Assembly (NCBI GenBank): GCA_017550775.1
Contig: JAFZOA010000088.1
Location: 1 to 13,876 of the forward strand
Reading direction: 5' to 3'
DNA: 13,876 bases
Source of the DNA: Ruminiclostridium sp.
Lineage (GTDB): Bacteria > Bacillota_A > Clostridia > Oscillospirales > Ruminococcaceae
The position numbers and the translations under genes are program-made. The notes beneath the pieces are model-generated. The model ran no database searches. It had not been told where the DNA came from and saw nothing but the letters and a program-made list of their open reading frames with translations. This document shows, piece by piece, positions 6,427 through 13,876 of the stretch (within the stretch, counting starts at the first letter, position 1; the number at the start of each line of letters is the position of its first letter).

Positions 6427-7298
6427 CACTTACCCCTCTCTGCCATGAGAAGCGCGATCTCCTGCTCATTTATTCCGACCATTGCTTCTCCGAGACCTGC
6501 GGACAGCTCCGCAAGCAGCTTCGGGTCATTGTAATTCGTTACTGCCTTGACTATTGCGGCGGCACGCTTTGCCGGGTCACCGGATTTGAAAATGCCGGAG
6601 CCTACAAAAACGCCCTCTGCTCCAAGCTGCATCATAAGAGCCGCATCTGCGGGAGTCGCAACTCCGCCCGCTGCAAAATTCACCACCGGCAGTCTTCCGG
6701 TATCGTGTACCAGCTTTACAAGCTCATACGGAACGCCGAGTTGCTTTGCTTCTTCATAAAGCTCGTCCTCACGCAGCGACACGACCTTGCGTATCTCGGA
6801 ATTCATCTTCCTCATGTGCCTAACCGCCTGCACTATGTCTCCTGTACCGGGCTCGCCCTTTGTGCGTATCATCGACGCGCCCTCGTTTATGCGGCGGAGA
6901 GCTTCTCCGAGATCTTTTGCTCCGCACACGAACGGCACCCTGAACTTTGTCTTATCCACATGATAAACATCGTCTGCGGGGCTTAAAACCTCGCTTTCGT
7001 CGATGTAGTCGATCTCTATCGCTTCGAGTATCTGCGCCTCGGCAAAATGTCCGATACGACATTTCGCCATTACGGGAATACTCACCGCTTCCTGTATCGA
7101 GCGTATCATTGCGGGGTCGCTCATTCTGGAAACTCCGCCTGCTGCGCGTATATCCGCGGGTATGCGTTCGAGCGCCATGACTGCGCAGGCTCCCGCTTCC
7201 TCGGCAATATGTGCCTGTTCGGGAGTTGTTACATCCATTATCACGCCGCCTTTGAGCATCTGCGCGAGTTCCTTGTTGAGCTGATATCTTTCGTTCAT
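6426..7298 (-). CDS. pdxS: pyridoxal 5'-phosphate synthase subunit PdxS
   Basis: PdxS forms PLP from ribose 5-phosphate, glyceraldehyde 3-phosphate and ammonia delivered by PdxT; the enzyme is a (beta/alpha)8 barrel that assembles as a 12-mer. At 290 residues it is of normal length and highly conserved: 'KGGVIMDV' with Asp22, Lys79 in '[10 protein letters not shown]', Lys147 in '[11 protein letters not shown]', and '[20 protein letters not shown]'. The two lysines carry the covalent intermediates. I start at ATG 7298 (MNERYQ...) because GAAAGG lies about 10 bases upstream; an upstream in-frame ATG at 7316 overlaps that ribosome site and would add six residues. It has its own extended -10 promoter behind cysN and heads pdxS-pdxT-regulator. 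Confidence 0.97.
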   Translation of the reverse strand: MNERYQLNKELAQMLKGGVIMDVTTPEQAHIAEEAGACAVMALERIPADIRAAGGVSRMSDPAMIRSIQEAVSIPVMAKCRIGHFAEAQILEAIEIDYIDESEVLSPADDVYHVDKTKFRVPFVCGAKDLGEALRRINEGASMIRTKGEPGTGDIVQAVRHMRKMNSEIRKVVSLREDELYEEAKQLGVPYELVKLVHDTGRLPVVNFAAGGVATPADAALMMQLGAEGVFVGSGIFKSGDPAKRAAAIVKAVTNYNDPKLLAELSAGLGEAMVGINEQEIALLMAERGK

Positions 7299-7341
7299 TT
7301 CATTCCGACCTTTCATGCTTTACAGCAACTTTTTCACCGCT

Positions 7342-7370
7342 ATTATAGCAGGAATGTGCGGATATGTATA
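7342..7370 (-). promoter_or_regulatory. extended -10 promoter of pdxST
   Basis: On the minus strand TGCTATAAT (TG at 7350-7349, TATAAT 7347-7342) is a perfect extended -10. A weak -35, TATACA (7370-7365), lies 17 bp upstream. It sits in the 106-bp (124 bp to the chosen ATG) gap between cysN and pdxS, where no terminator for the upstream operon is evident. Confidence 0.65.
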
Positions 7371-7422
7371 TAACCAGTTCCCGATTATTTTTGCAGACCA
7401 GATGGTTTATTGCCGGAGAATA

Positions 7423-9219
7423 TCAGATATCAGCCCCAGAAATATATATCTTCCGGTAGGTGTCAAAATCCAGCCATTTCGCGGACAGCGCGGGCATACT
7501 GTGTTCGTCAGCCGCGGCGTATTCCGAGAAGAAACGCTTGACATCGGCATCGGTCTTTGCGTTTACCGCGAAACCTCGCCCGTTTACGAGCGCAGCACTG
7601 CCGTCATATTCGTATTCGTCGAACGCCAGAATTCCGGTTATTTTACGCGCACGGACCTTAACCGCGATCTTGTCACGCATTATGATGATATCGAGATCAT
7701 CGGGATAAGCGTAACTCTTTCCGACCGTGGGTATCTCATCGCCGACCGTAAAGGTACGGTGTATAGTCTGGGCGTGGAAGATATTGTAGCTGTTCACGTC
7801 GTAATAGAATTCCTCGAAAACATCGCCGCGGGCTTTAAGCGTGCCGTTTGTGAAGGAGGCTTTTTCTCTACCGCTGACCGCCTTGTCAAGAACATCCTCG
7901 ACTACGCCGCAGGCAGCGGTCATGTTGCTCACACGGTCGATAAGAATGAGCTCACCCAGCGTCTTGTGCAGTGCGAACCTGTCTGCGGTTATCGGCTCCG
8001 AGAGCTTTATCGTGCAGCGTGCTATGCCGTTTTTGCTTATCGTCTTTGCGGGGATATGCTCACCCGTGTTCACATCAACGGCGTATTTTATTTCTGTCAC
8101 TATCGCGGGTATCAGCTTTGTCCCGAGCTTTACAAGGCAGTCTCCGCCAACGTTCAGCTCGCTGTCATCCGTCCAGAGAAGTGACACATCAAGCGTCCCG
8201 TATGCCGCAATATCATCATCCTTTGTAATGACACAGCCGCGTGACACATCCACCTCGCGGTCAAGCGTGATCGTGACGGGCTGACCTTTGTACGCAGTTT
8301 CCGCCTGCTTATCGGTAACGAGTATGCTTTTTACCGTCGCTGTCTCTCCGCTCGGAAGAGTTCTTACCGTATCGCCGACAGAGACTGTCCCGGCTTCGAC
8401 CTGCCCCTGAAATCCTCTGAAAGTACGGTCGGGACGGCAGACGCGCTGCACGGGCATATAGAATTTCTCGCCGCTGTCCTTGTCGCTGACATCGACCGTT
8501 TCGAGATAGCTCAGCAGCGTTTCTCCAGTGTACCAGGGCATATTCTCCGAATGCTTCGTCACGTTGTCGCCAACTGTTGCCGATAGCGGAATGACTTTAA
8601 CATCGGGCAGTGAGAGCTCCGACGCAAGCTCGTTAATCTGCGTGAGTATTTCGTTAAAACTGCTCTCGCTGTATTTAACGAGATCCATTTTGTTTACGGC
8701 AAAAACATAGTGACGGATACCCATAAGACTGCATATTCTCGCGTGTCTGCGGGTCTGCACAAGAACGCCCTGTGACGCATCAACGAGTATGATAGCAAGC
8801 TCCGCGAATGATGCGCCGACAGCCATATTACGGGTGTATTCCTCATGTCCGGGAGTGTCCGCGACGATGAAGCTTCTCGCGTCGGTAGTGAAATAGCGGT
8901 ATGCGACATCTATTGTGATGCCCTGTTCACGCTCTGCCATAAGTCCGTCGAGAAGCAGCGAGTAGTCTATCTGTCCTCCCGTGCTGCCGACCTTGCTGTC
9001 GAGTTCGAGCGCCTTTTCCTGATCGGCGTAGATCAGCTTCGCGTCATACAGGATATGCCCGATAAGCGTGGATTTGCCGTCATCGACGCTTCCACAGGTG
9101 ATAAATTTCAGAAGTCCAGAAGCGGAGCCCGCGCCCCCGAACCGTCTGTTACTTTTGATAACGGACGAATTATCTGCCTCGCTGTCCGGAGTGTCGTTAA
9201 AAGTATTGGTCTTGTTCAT
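7423..9219 (-). CDS. cysN: sulfate adenylyltransferase subunit 1 (CysN), with an unrecognised C-terminal extension
   Basis: CysN is the GTPase that, with CysD, drives formation of adenosine 5'-phosphosulfate (APS) from sulfate and ATP. The GTP-binding motifs are clear: P-loop 'GSVDDGKST' (43-51), 'DTPGHEEYTRNM' (121-132), 'NKMD' (176-179) and 'PLSATVG' (211-217). EF-Tu-like beta-barrel domains follow to about 442, ending in the family motif 'LILIDRVSNMTAACGVV'. A further 156 residues (443-598) do not resemble the APS kinase domain found in CysNC fusions: there is no second P-loop. The extension is rich in aromatic and acidic residues and in predicted strands ('FEEFYYDVNSYNIFHAQTIH', 'DIIIMRDKIAVKVRA'). 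E. coli CysN is about 475 residues. Its ATG overlaps the cysD stop (TGATG), so the subunits are coupled. The GTPase call is secure; the extension has no known function to me. Confidence 0.94.
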   Translation of the reverse strand: MNKTNTFNDTPDSEADNSSVIKSNRRFGGAGSASGLLKFITCGSVDDGKSTLIGHILYDAKLIYADQEKALELDSKVGSTGGQIDYSLLLDGLMAEREQGITIDVAYRYFTTDARSFIVADTPGHEEYTRNMAVGASFAELAIILVDASQGVLVQTRRHARICSLMGIRHYVFAVNKMDLVKYSESSFNEILTQINELASELSLPDVKVIPLSATVGDNVTKHSENMPWYTGETLLSYLETVDVSDKDSGEKFYMPVQRVCRPDRTFRGFQGQVEAGTVSVGDTVRTLPSGETATVKSILVTDKQAETAYKGQPVTITLDREVDVSRGCVITKDDDIAAYGTLDVSLLWTDDSELNVGGDCLVKLGTKLIPAIVTEIKYAVDVNTGEHIPAKTISKNGIARCTIKLSEPITADRFALHKTLGELILIDRVSNMTAACGVVEDVLDKAVSGREKASFTNGTLKARGDVFEEFYYDVNSYNIFHAQTIHRTFTVGDEIPTVGKSYAYPDDLDIIIMRDKIAVKVRARKITGILAFDEYEYDGSAALVNGRGFAVNAKTDADVKRFFSEYAAADEHSMPALSAKWLDFDTYRKIYISGADI

Positions 9220-10118
9220 CAGAAATACCCCTCTCTCTTTCTGCGTTCCATACTTCCCGCAGCCTCGTTGTCGATAACACGCGATGTGCGCTCCGATTCC
9301 ACGCTTGCAAGTGTTTCTTCGATTATCTCGTCAAGCGTCGCCGCTGTTGACTCGATACCGCCCGTAAGCGGATAGCAGCTGAGCGTTCTGAACCTCACCG
9401 ACTTCATCTGCGGAACTTCGCCCTCACGAAGCGGGAAGCGCTCGTCATCGACCATTATGATATTTCCGTCGCGCTCCACAACGGGACGAACAGCCGCGAA
9501 ATACAGCGGTACGATGTCAATGTTCTCGCGTCTGATATACTGCCAGATATCCTTTTCCGTCCAGTTCGATATCGGGAAAACGCGGATGCTCTCGCCCTTG
9601 TTGATCTTCGTGTTGTAGAGCTTCCACATCTCGGGGCGCTGGTTTTTCGGATCCCACGCGTGAGAGGCACTTCTGAACGAGAAAATTCTTTCCTTTGCGC
9701 GGGATTTTTCCTCGTCGCGCCTGCCGCCGCCGAATGCCGCGGTAAAGCCGTACTTGTCGAGCGCCTGCTTGAGCGCCTGTGTCTTCATTATGTCGGTATA
9801 TGCCGCGCCGTGGTCGAACGGGTTGATACCTTGCTTAACGCCGTCCTGATTGATGTATTCGAGCATTTCGATACCGAGCTTTTTTGCGGTCTCGTCGCGG
9901 AATTTTATCATTTCTTTAAACTTCCACGTCGTGTTGACATGCAGGAACGGGAACGGCGGCTTTTCGGGGTAAAACGCCTTGAGCGCAAGGTGAAGCATTA
10001 CCGAGCTGTCCTTTCCAATCGAGTACAGCATAACCGGCTTTTCGCACTCTGCCGCGACCTCGCGGATTATGTAAATCGCCTCGGCTTCGAGCTCGTCAAG
10101 GTGTGATAATTCGGGCAT
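9219..10118 (-). CDS. cysD: sulfate adenylyltransferase subunit 2 (CysD)
   Basis: CysD is the catalytic ATP pyrophosphatase-type subunit that makes APS from ATP and sulfate, in complex with CysN. At 299 residues it is full length. The PP-loop is '[13 protein letters not shown]' (32-44). The family block '[18 protein letters not shown]' lies at 130-147, with '[16 protein letters not shown]' and '[12 protein letters not shown]' further on and 'RKREGYF' at the C-terminus. The ATG at 10118 has GGAG eight bases upstream. It is separated from the AprB-like gene by 87 bp containing a 14-bp hairpin, and overlaps cysN by one base. No CysC or CysH gene is nearby, so its APS is probably used directly by the upstream-encoded AprA/B-like pair. 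Confidence 0.96.
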   Translation of the reverse strand: MPELSHLDELEAEAIYIIREVAAECEKPVMLYSIGKDSSVMLHLALKAFYPEKPPFPFLHVNTTWKFKEMIKFRDETAKKLGIEMLEYINQDGVKQGINPFDHGAAYTDIMKTQALKQALDKYGFTAAFGGGRRDEEKSRAKERIFSFRSASHAWDPKNQRPEMWKLYNTKINKGESIRVFPISNWTEKDIWQYIRRENIDIVPLYFAAVRPVVERDGNIIMVDDERFPLREGEVPQMKSVRFRTLSCYPLTGGIESTAATLDEIIEETLASVESERTSRVIDNEAAGSMERRKREGYF

Positions 10119-10172
10119 AACATCATCTCCATTTTTATGTTTTATTTATCGTTATCCGGCAAGATTTTTCGT

Positions 10173-10203
10173 TATTTATTCCCGCCTTCGGCGGGGATAA
10201 ATA
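10173..10203. promoter_or_regulatory. 14-bp hairpin between the AprB-like gene and cysD
   Basis: TATTTATTCCCGCC (10173-10186) pairs with GGCGGGGATAAATA (10190-10203) around a TTC loop. It lies three bases past the stop of the AprB-like gene (minus strand). In minus-strand RNA there is no U-tract after the stem and one A-C mismatch, so it is a poor terminator. It may instead stabilise or process the message, or cause partial attenuation before cysDN. Confidence 0.55.
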
Positions 10204-10205
10204 GT

Positions 10206-10520
10206 TTAATATCTGTTTGACTCTCTTGTGTCAACATCTATTTCTTCTGTGACACCGTCGGGCTTTTCAATTATCCACCGCAGTATATCACCGCTTTTTT
10301 CGGTGTGCAGTCTGCTTCCGAGACCGCCCATATCCGCGCCGAGAAAAAAGCTTATCGCATGAGCGGGACATTCCTTGATGCAGCTCGTACAGCCCCAGCA
10401 GTCCCGCGGGTACTTTATATACGCACGTTTTTCTTCATCGAGAGCGATCAGAGTACCGGGACACACATCGCGGCATTTCCCGCAGCCGACGCATTTCAGC
10501 TTGTCAATCTCAATGCTCAA
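10206..10520 (-). CDS. AprB-like ferredoxin subunit of APS reductase (2x[4Fe-4S])
   Basis: A 104-residue iron-sulfur protein predicted to pass electrons to the AprA-like flavoprotein encoded immediately upstream. Two full clusters are visible: Cys10, 13, 16, 20 ('CVGCGKCRDVCPG') and Cys41, 44, 47, 51 ('CWGCTSCIKECP'). The rest ('HAISFFLGADMGGLGSRLHT' onward) matches the strand-rich part of AprB. Dissimilatory AprB is about 150 residues with a long tail that wraps AprA; that tail is absent. The start is TTG, overlapping the aprA stop (TTGA), with AAGGAG upstream inside aprA, which indicates translational coupling. A plain ferredoxin is the alternative call, but the gene order AprA-ferredoxin-cysD-cysN, also known from clostridial sulfate-assimilation operons, favours the AprB-like role. 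Confidence 0.85.
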   Translation of the reverse strand: MSIEIDKLKCVGCGKCRDVCPGTLIALDEEKRAYIKYPRDCWGCTSCIKECPAHAISFFLGADMGGLGSRLHTEKSGDILRWIIEKPDGVTEEIDVDTRESNRY

Positions 10521-12172
10521 CTGTCACTCACTCTCCTTAATATGATCTCGGTTTTTCCGTTCACAAAGCGGGAATTGACAAACACATTCCAGCGCTCGTC
10601 GTCGCGTTCGGGATAATCGGAGTTCTCCGCAAAGCAGTGCCAGCGGGTCTCCTGACGGGCTTTAAGGTGCGCTATGACGGTCCTGCAAACAGTAAGCCGT
10701 TCCCGCAGCTCGTAGATGAACATAAGCTCCTGCGGGTCATCTGCGTGAAGGCTGTCCGACAGCTTCTGCAACTCCGCGATACGGCGGTCGGCTATGTCGA
10801 GGCTCTTTTCCGAGAAGCGGTAGTTCGTCTTTATACCGCCCGCGTAGCTGTCCATAACGGTTTGCATAGCTTCTTCAAGCTGCTCGGCTGTGTACGGACT
10901 TTCGGAGTTTCCGAGAAATGACGATACCTCGTTTTCGTGGTACCTGACGCTTTCCTCGGTTATGTTTCCGGCTGTATTTCCGTTAAGATACCGCAGGATA
11001 GCAAGTGCCGCGATCTCGCCCTCGGCAAGCGCTCCTGTGACGTATTTCTGCGGAGCTCCGCCCGCGACATCACCGGCTGCATACAAGCCCTTTATCGTGG
11101 TCGCACGGTCGGCATCCACCCAGAAGCCGCTTGCTGTGTGACCGCCGACAATGTACGGTTCTGTGCCCTCTATTTCAACGTTATATCGGGACGGGAGCTC
11201 GCCGCTTTCCGTCCATTTCAGCGTCTGCGACGGAGCCATATTGAGGTACGCTTTGAGAAGTGACTGTTCCTGCTCTTTTGTTATCCCTTTTGTCCGCAGG
11301 AAGCAGGGGCCTCTGCCCGCAGCATTTTCCGCGACAGTTCCGTAAACACGCTCCGATGTGGTGAGTCCGTATTTCTGCTCATAGACTTCGCCGAGAGCGT
11401 TTATCTGCTTTGCGCCGACGCCCTGCGCGAGAGTTCCCGTGGGAGCGATCGTGTCCTTGCAGCGAAGCGCAATAAAGCGCATCTCGAACGTCGTCATTTC
11501 CGCTCCGTGACGTATTCCCATAGCGTAACCGGCTCCGGTATTGAACGGGCAGTACCACATCTTGTGGCGCGAGAACCCGGGATTGTTAGGTTTGTAAAGC
11601 CCCGCCGCACCGCCTGTCGCAATAAGCACAGCGCCCGCTTCTATCACATAGAAAGTGTCATTTTCAATGCCGATACCAAATGCGCCGTTCACCCGGTTAT
11701 CGCTTACATCGAGGTCTGTGATATTTACACGGTTGAGTATGCGGACATTCGGCTGACGTTCCGCCATACCCGCAAGCAGCGGCTTTATATTCTCGCCGTT
11801 GATCTTGATATTGCGGTTTCCACGGGTGACATATTTACCGTTCTCGTCTTTCAGGATAACGAGACCTTCTTTTTCAAGCCGCTCTGTCACTGCGTTCAGA
11901 CGCTCCGACATCGTGAGCAACAGGTCGTCTCTCGCTATCCCCGCAGCATCCTTTTTGCAGTAATCGGCATAATCCTGCGGTGTTCTTCCATCGGTTATAT
12001 AAGCATTGAGCGCGTTCACACCTGCGGCAAGACAGCCGCTTCGCTTGACGTGCGCCTTTTCACAGATGAGTATATGCTTATCCGAGTTTTCCGCTGCCGT
12101 TACAGCCGCGTAACAGCCCGCAGTACCGCCGCCGATGATAAGTATATCGGTCTTTATTTTTTCAGTTTTCAT
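10517..12172 (-). CDS. aprA: AprA-like adenylylsulfate reductase flavoprotein (alpha subunit)
   Basis: A 551-residue FAD protein of the fumarate reductase/succinate dehydrogenase superfamily, predicted to reduce APS to sulfite and AMP with electrons from the adjacent ferredoxin subunit. The FAD-binding motif is 'DILIIGGGTAGCYAA' (residues 9-23). 'GGHTASGFWVDADRATTIKG' (343-362) and 'LYAAGDVAGGAPQKYVTGAL' (363-382) form the second FAD region. The C-terminal helical domain ends with 'DYPERDDERWNVFV', a pattern seen in AprA. Succinate dehydrogenase or L-aspartate oxidase are less likely given the neighbours. I start at the ATG at 12172 because GGAG lies six bases upstream; the ATG at 12193 overlaps the previous stop but has no ribosome site. 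This enzyme type is best known from dissimilatory sulfate reducers; here the context looks assimilatory. Confidence 0.86.
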   Translation of the reverse strand: MKTEKIKTDILIIGGGTAGCYAAVTAAENSDKHILICEKAHVKRSGCLAAGVNALNAYITDGRTPQDYADYCKKDAAGIARDDLLLTMSERLNAVTERLEKEGLVILKDENGKYVTRGNRNIKINGENIKPLLAGMAERQPNVRILNRVNITDLDVSDNRVNGAFGIGIENDTFYVIEAGAVLIATGGAAGLYKPNNPGFSRHKMWYCPFNTGAGYAMGIRHGAEMTTFEMRFIALRCKDTIAPTGTLAQGVGAKQINALGEVYEQKYGLTTSERVYGTVAENAAGRGPCFLRTKGITKEQEQSLLKAYLNMAPSQTLKWTESGELPSRYNVEIEGTEPYIVGGHTASGFWVDADRATTIKGLYAAGDVAGGAPQKYVTGALAEGEIAALAILRYLNGNTAGNITEESVRYHENEVSSFLGNSESPYTAEQLEEAMQTVMDSYAGGIKTNYRFSEKSLDIADRRIAELQKLSDSLHADDPQELMFIYELRERLTVCRTVIAHLKARQETRWHCFAENSDYPERDDERWNVFVNSRFVNGKTEIILRRVSDS

Positions 12173-12189
12173 TCTTATCTCCGAAGTTT

Positions 12190-13050
12190 TCATGCGTTTA
12201 TCGCGTCGAGTATCACTTTCTCAAACTTGTCGTGACCTACTCTGTCAAGAGTAAAGCGGAACCGCTCGCTCGGCTTTGCGTTTGCGGCAAAGAATTCTAT
12301 TGCCGCATCACAGACACGCATGAGTGTATCGTGATCTTCGATGAACGGAACTATCGGTTCGCCCTGCGCTATGCTGTTTCCGAAAAGTCCGCCGAAGGAC
12401 ACGATGTAGCCGCTGATACTGTCCCATGCGTCGGTCGGGCATGACTTCACGCAGCGTCCGCAGAAGTTGCACTTGCCCTCGTCAACGGTGATCTTTCCGT
12501 CATTCACGGTTATTGCACCAGAGCGGCATATCTTTTCGCAGACGCCGCAGTGTATGCAGTCCGCTTCCTTCCATGTTACTTTCAGACCGCCCTTTATTCC
12601 GAGGTCGTTTTCCTCCGCTTTGAGGCAGTTGTTCTGACATCCTGTTATGCCGAATTTGAACTTGTGCGGGAGTTCACGTGCGTAGTAACGCTCGTCAAGC
12701 TCCTTTGCGAGCGCGTATGTGTCAATGCATCCGCTCGGGCATATCGCAGCACCCTGACAGGCGGTTATCGTGCGGACACGGGGACCGCAGACCCCCGGCT
12801 GGACTCCGCCCTCGCCGAGAGCATTCTTGACTTCGTCGATCTGGTCGAGCTTGATGAATGGTATCTCGATGCTCTGACGCGAGGTAAGATGTACATGACC
12901 GTCGCCGTATTTTTCGGAAACTTCGGCTATCTTTGCGAGCTGTTCGGCGGTGACATTCCCGCCGACTACACGAAGACGCAGAGAGAAGTTGTCCTTCTGC
13001 TTCTGGCGCATAAATCCGCCTTTTTTGAGTGTTGAATAATCTGTTGCCAT
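12190..13050 (-). CDS. AsrC-like siroheme sulfite (nitrite/sulfite) reductase with a ferredoxin domain
   Basis: A 286-residue enzyme predicted to reduce sulfite to sulfide. Residues 15-85 are the nitrite/sulfite reductase ferredoxin-like half domain, with the 'GHVHLTSRQSIEIP' motif (51-64) that contacts siroheme. The coupled [4Fe-4S]-siroheme site is Cys98, Cys104 ('CQGAAIC'), Cys138 and Cys142 ('CQNNC'). A two-cluster ferredoxin insert follows: Cys165, 168, 171, 175 and Cys194, 197, 200, 204. Architecture and length match AsrC of anaerobic sulfite reductase (about 337 residues in Salmonella), but AsrA and AsrB are not seen in the window. The ATG at 13050 has AGGAAGGAG upstream inside hemL; a TTG at 13077 is less likely. 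It starts one base after the hemL stop. Nitrite as substrate cannot be excluded, but the APS genes behind it favour sulfite. Confidence 0.88.
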   Translation of the reverse strand: MATDYSTLKKGGFMRQKQKDNFSLRLRVVGGNVTAEQLAKIAEVSEKYGDGHVHLTSRQSIEIPFIKLDQIDEVKNALGEGGVQPGVCGPRVRTITACQGAAICPSGCIDTYALAKELDERYYARELPHKFKFGITGCQNNCLKAEENDLGIKGGLKVTWKEADCIHCGVCEKICRSGAITVNDGKITVDEGKCNFCGRCVKSCPTDAWDSISGYIVSFGGLFGNSIAQGEPIVPFIEDHDTLMRVCDAAIEFFAANAKPSERFRFTLDRVGHDKFEKVILDAINA

Positions 13051-13051
13051 T

Positions 13052-13876
13052 TCAGTTCTCCTTCCTGTAACGTGCAATTATTTCCGCTGTTTTTTCTATA
13101 TCCTTATCGATGTGCGAGTATGAGACGAACATCGCTTCGAACTGTGACGGTGCGGCGTAGATGCCGTTTTCGAGCAGATATGTGAAGTATTTCGCATACT
13201 GCGCTCTGTCGGCAGTCTGTGCCGTGTCGTAGTCCGTGACTGTCTTGTCGGTGAAGAACACCGTCATCAGCGAGCCGACGCGGTTCACATTCAGTCCCGC
13301 TTTTGTTGCCGCATTTTCGAGTATTCCTGCCTTCCGGTCAAGCTCGCTGTACAGATTGGGTGTCTGTTCTATCTGCGTTATCTGCGCTATTCCCGCCGCA
13401 GTAGCTATCGGGTTTCCCGAGAGCGTTCCTGCCTGATATACCGCCCCGAGCGGAGCAACGTGCTCCATTATCTCTTTCCTGCCGCCGTAAGCTGCGAGCG
13501 GCATACCGCCGCCGACTATCTTTCCGAGCACGGTCATGTCGGGCTTTATGCCGTAGTATTCCTGCGCGCCGCCGACAGCGAGCCGGAATCCCGTGATAAC
13601 CTCGTCAAATATCAGCAGAGCGCCGTTTTTTTCGGTGATCTCACGCAATGATTCCAGAAAGCCGTCCTTTGGCGGAACAACGCCCATATTTGCCGCGGCC
13701 GGTTCAACGATGACTGCGGCAATGCTGTCGGGGTATTGCTCAAACAATGACTGCACCGAATCCGCGTCATTGTATCTTGCAAGAAGTGTGGCCTCAGTGA
13801 AACCGGCGGGAACTCCTGCGCTGTCGGGAACAGAGCCCGTGAGAAGTCCCGAGCCGCCCTTTACGAGAAGTCCGTC
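13052..13876 (-). CDS. hemL: glutamate-1-semialdehyde 2,1-aminomutase, 5' end outside the window
   Basis: HemL converts glutamate-1-semialdehyde to 5-aminolevulinate, the entry to tetrapyrroles including siroheme. The window holds the C-terminal 274 residues; a full protein has about 425, so about 150 are cut off at the right edge. The frame is open to the edge ('VKGGSGLLTGSVPDSAGVPA'), so a GTG near 13756 is not a start. Visible are 'IVEPAAANMG', 'LLIFDEVITGFR' with the aspartate that binds the PLP ring, and the PLP lysine in 'VLGKIVGGGMPLAAYGG' (residue 119 of the visible part). The C-terminal block 'LLENGIYAAPSQFEAMFVS' is typical. It precedes the siroheme enzyme by one base, which fits a need for siroheme; other pathway genes may lie further upstream. 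Confidence 0.94.
   Translation of the reverse strand, partial: DGLLVKGGSGLLTGSVPDSAGVPAGFTEATLLARYNDADSVQSLFEQYPDSIAAVIVEPAAANMGVVPPKDGFLESLREITEKNGALLIFDEVITGFRLAVGGAQEYYGIKPDMTVLGKIVGGGMPLAAYGGRKEIMEHVAPLGAVYQAGTLSGNPIATAAGIAQITQIEQTPNLYSELDRKAGILENAATKAGLNVNRVGSLMTVFFTDKTVTDYDTAQTADRAQYAKYFTYLLENGIYAAPSQFEAMFVSYSHIDKDIEKTAEIIARYRKEN

Noticed and set aside
7315..8184. 289-residue plus-strand frame opposite cysN
   Set aside because: It is the antisense shadow of the strongly conserved CysN coding region; G/C-rich third positions keep the opposite frame open.
11507..12235. 242-residue plus-strand frame opposite aprA
   Set aside because: Shadow frame of the AprA-like gene; no ribosome site and no recognisable family.
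1..13876. CRISPR array, tRNA or rRNA genes
   Set aside because: No regularly spaced repeats, no tRNA-like cloverleaf and no rRNA-like conserved sequence were seen on either strand.

Overview
The window looks like chromosomal DNA from a low-to-mid GC anaerobic Firmicute, most likely a gut clostridium of the Ruminococcus/Oscillospiraceae type. This rests on protein style, AGGAG-type ribosome sites, clean sigma-A promoters and the gene content; the exact taxon is inference. It has two unlike halves that meet near 4.7-4.8 kb.

Left part (1-4700, visibly A/T-rich, genes on +) is a decayed mobile-element landscape. A small accessory ORF (38-292) precedes an intact large serine recombinase (385-2031) whose promoter sits inside an imperfect inverted repeat. 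About 30 bp behind it lies a second large serine recombinase that has lost its catalytic domain and carries an in-frame TAG (2061-3311). Next comes the last 52 codons of a tyrosine integrase (3331-3489). The 506 bp from 3490 to 3995 hold no convincing protein gene. They do hold two pairs of TGTWGCC direct repeats around a 12-bp match to the 3' end of guaA, an arrangement like a phage attP, and on the minus strand a complete small transcription unit (promoter, about 235 nt, intrinsic terminator) that could be an undescribed RNA. Nothing was recognised in the A/T-rich stretch 3820-3930. A cargo-like SAM methyltransferase (4017-4649) with its own promoter ends in a 19-bp perfect hairpin.

Right part (4789-13876, more G/C-rich, every gene on -) is a compact biosynthetic block. 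In transcription order: hemL (start outside the window), an AsrC-like siroheme sulfite reductase, an AprA-like APS reductase flavoprotein, an AprB-like ferredoxin subunit, a hairpin, cysD, cysN, then pdxS (with its own extended -10 promoter), pdxT and a truncated PdxR-like MocR regulator. Junctions are tight (TGATG, TTGA or 1-3 bp).

Together the first six genes describe reduction of sulfate to sulfide for assimilation. CysDN makes APS, the AprA/B-like pair reduces APS straight to sulfite, and the siroheme enzyme makes sulfide, with hemL feeding the tetrapyrrole pathway that supplies siroheme. No APS kinase (CysC) or PAPS reductase (CysH) is seen, so a direct APS route is inferred. PdxST make PLP, the cofactor of HemL and of cysteine-forming enzymes. 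The regulator next to the mobile DNA has lost both its C-terminus and the lysine that should hold PLP. No sulfate transporter is visible.
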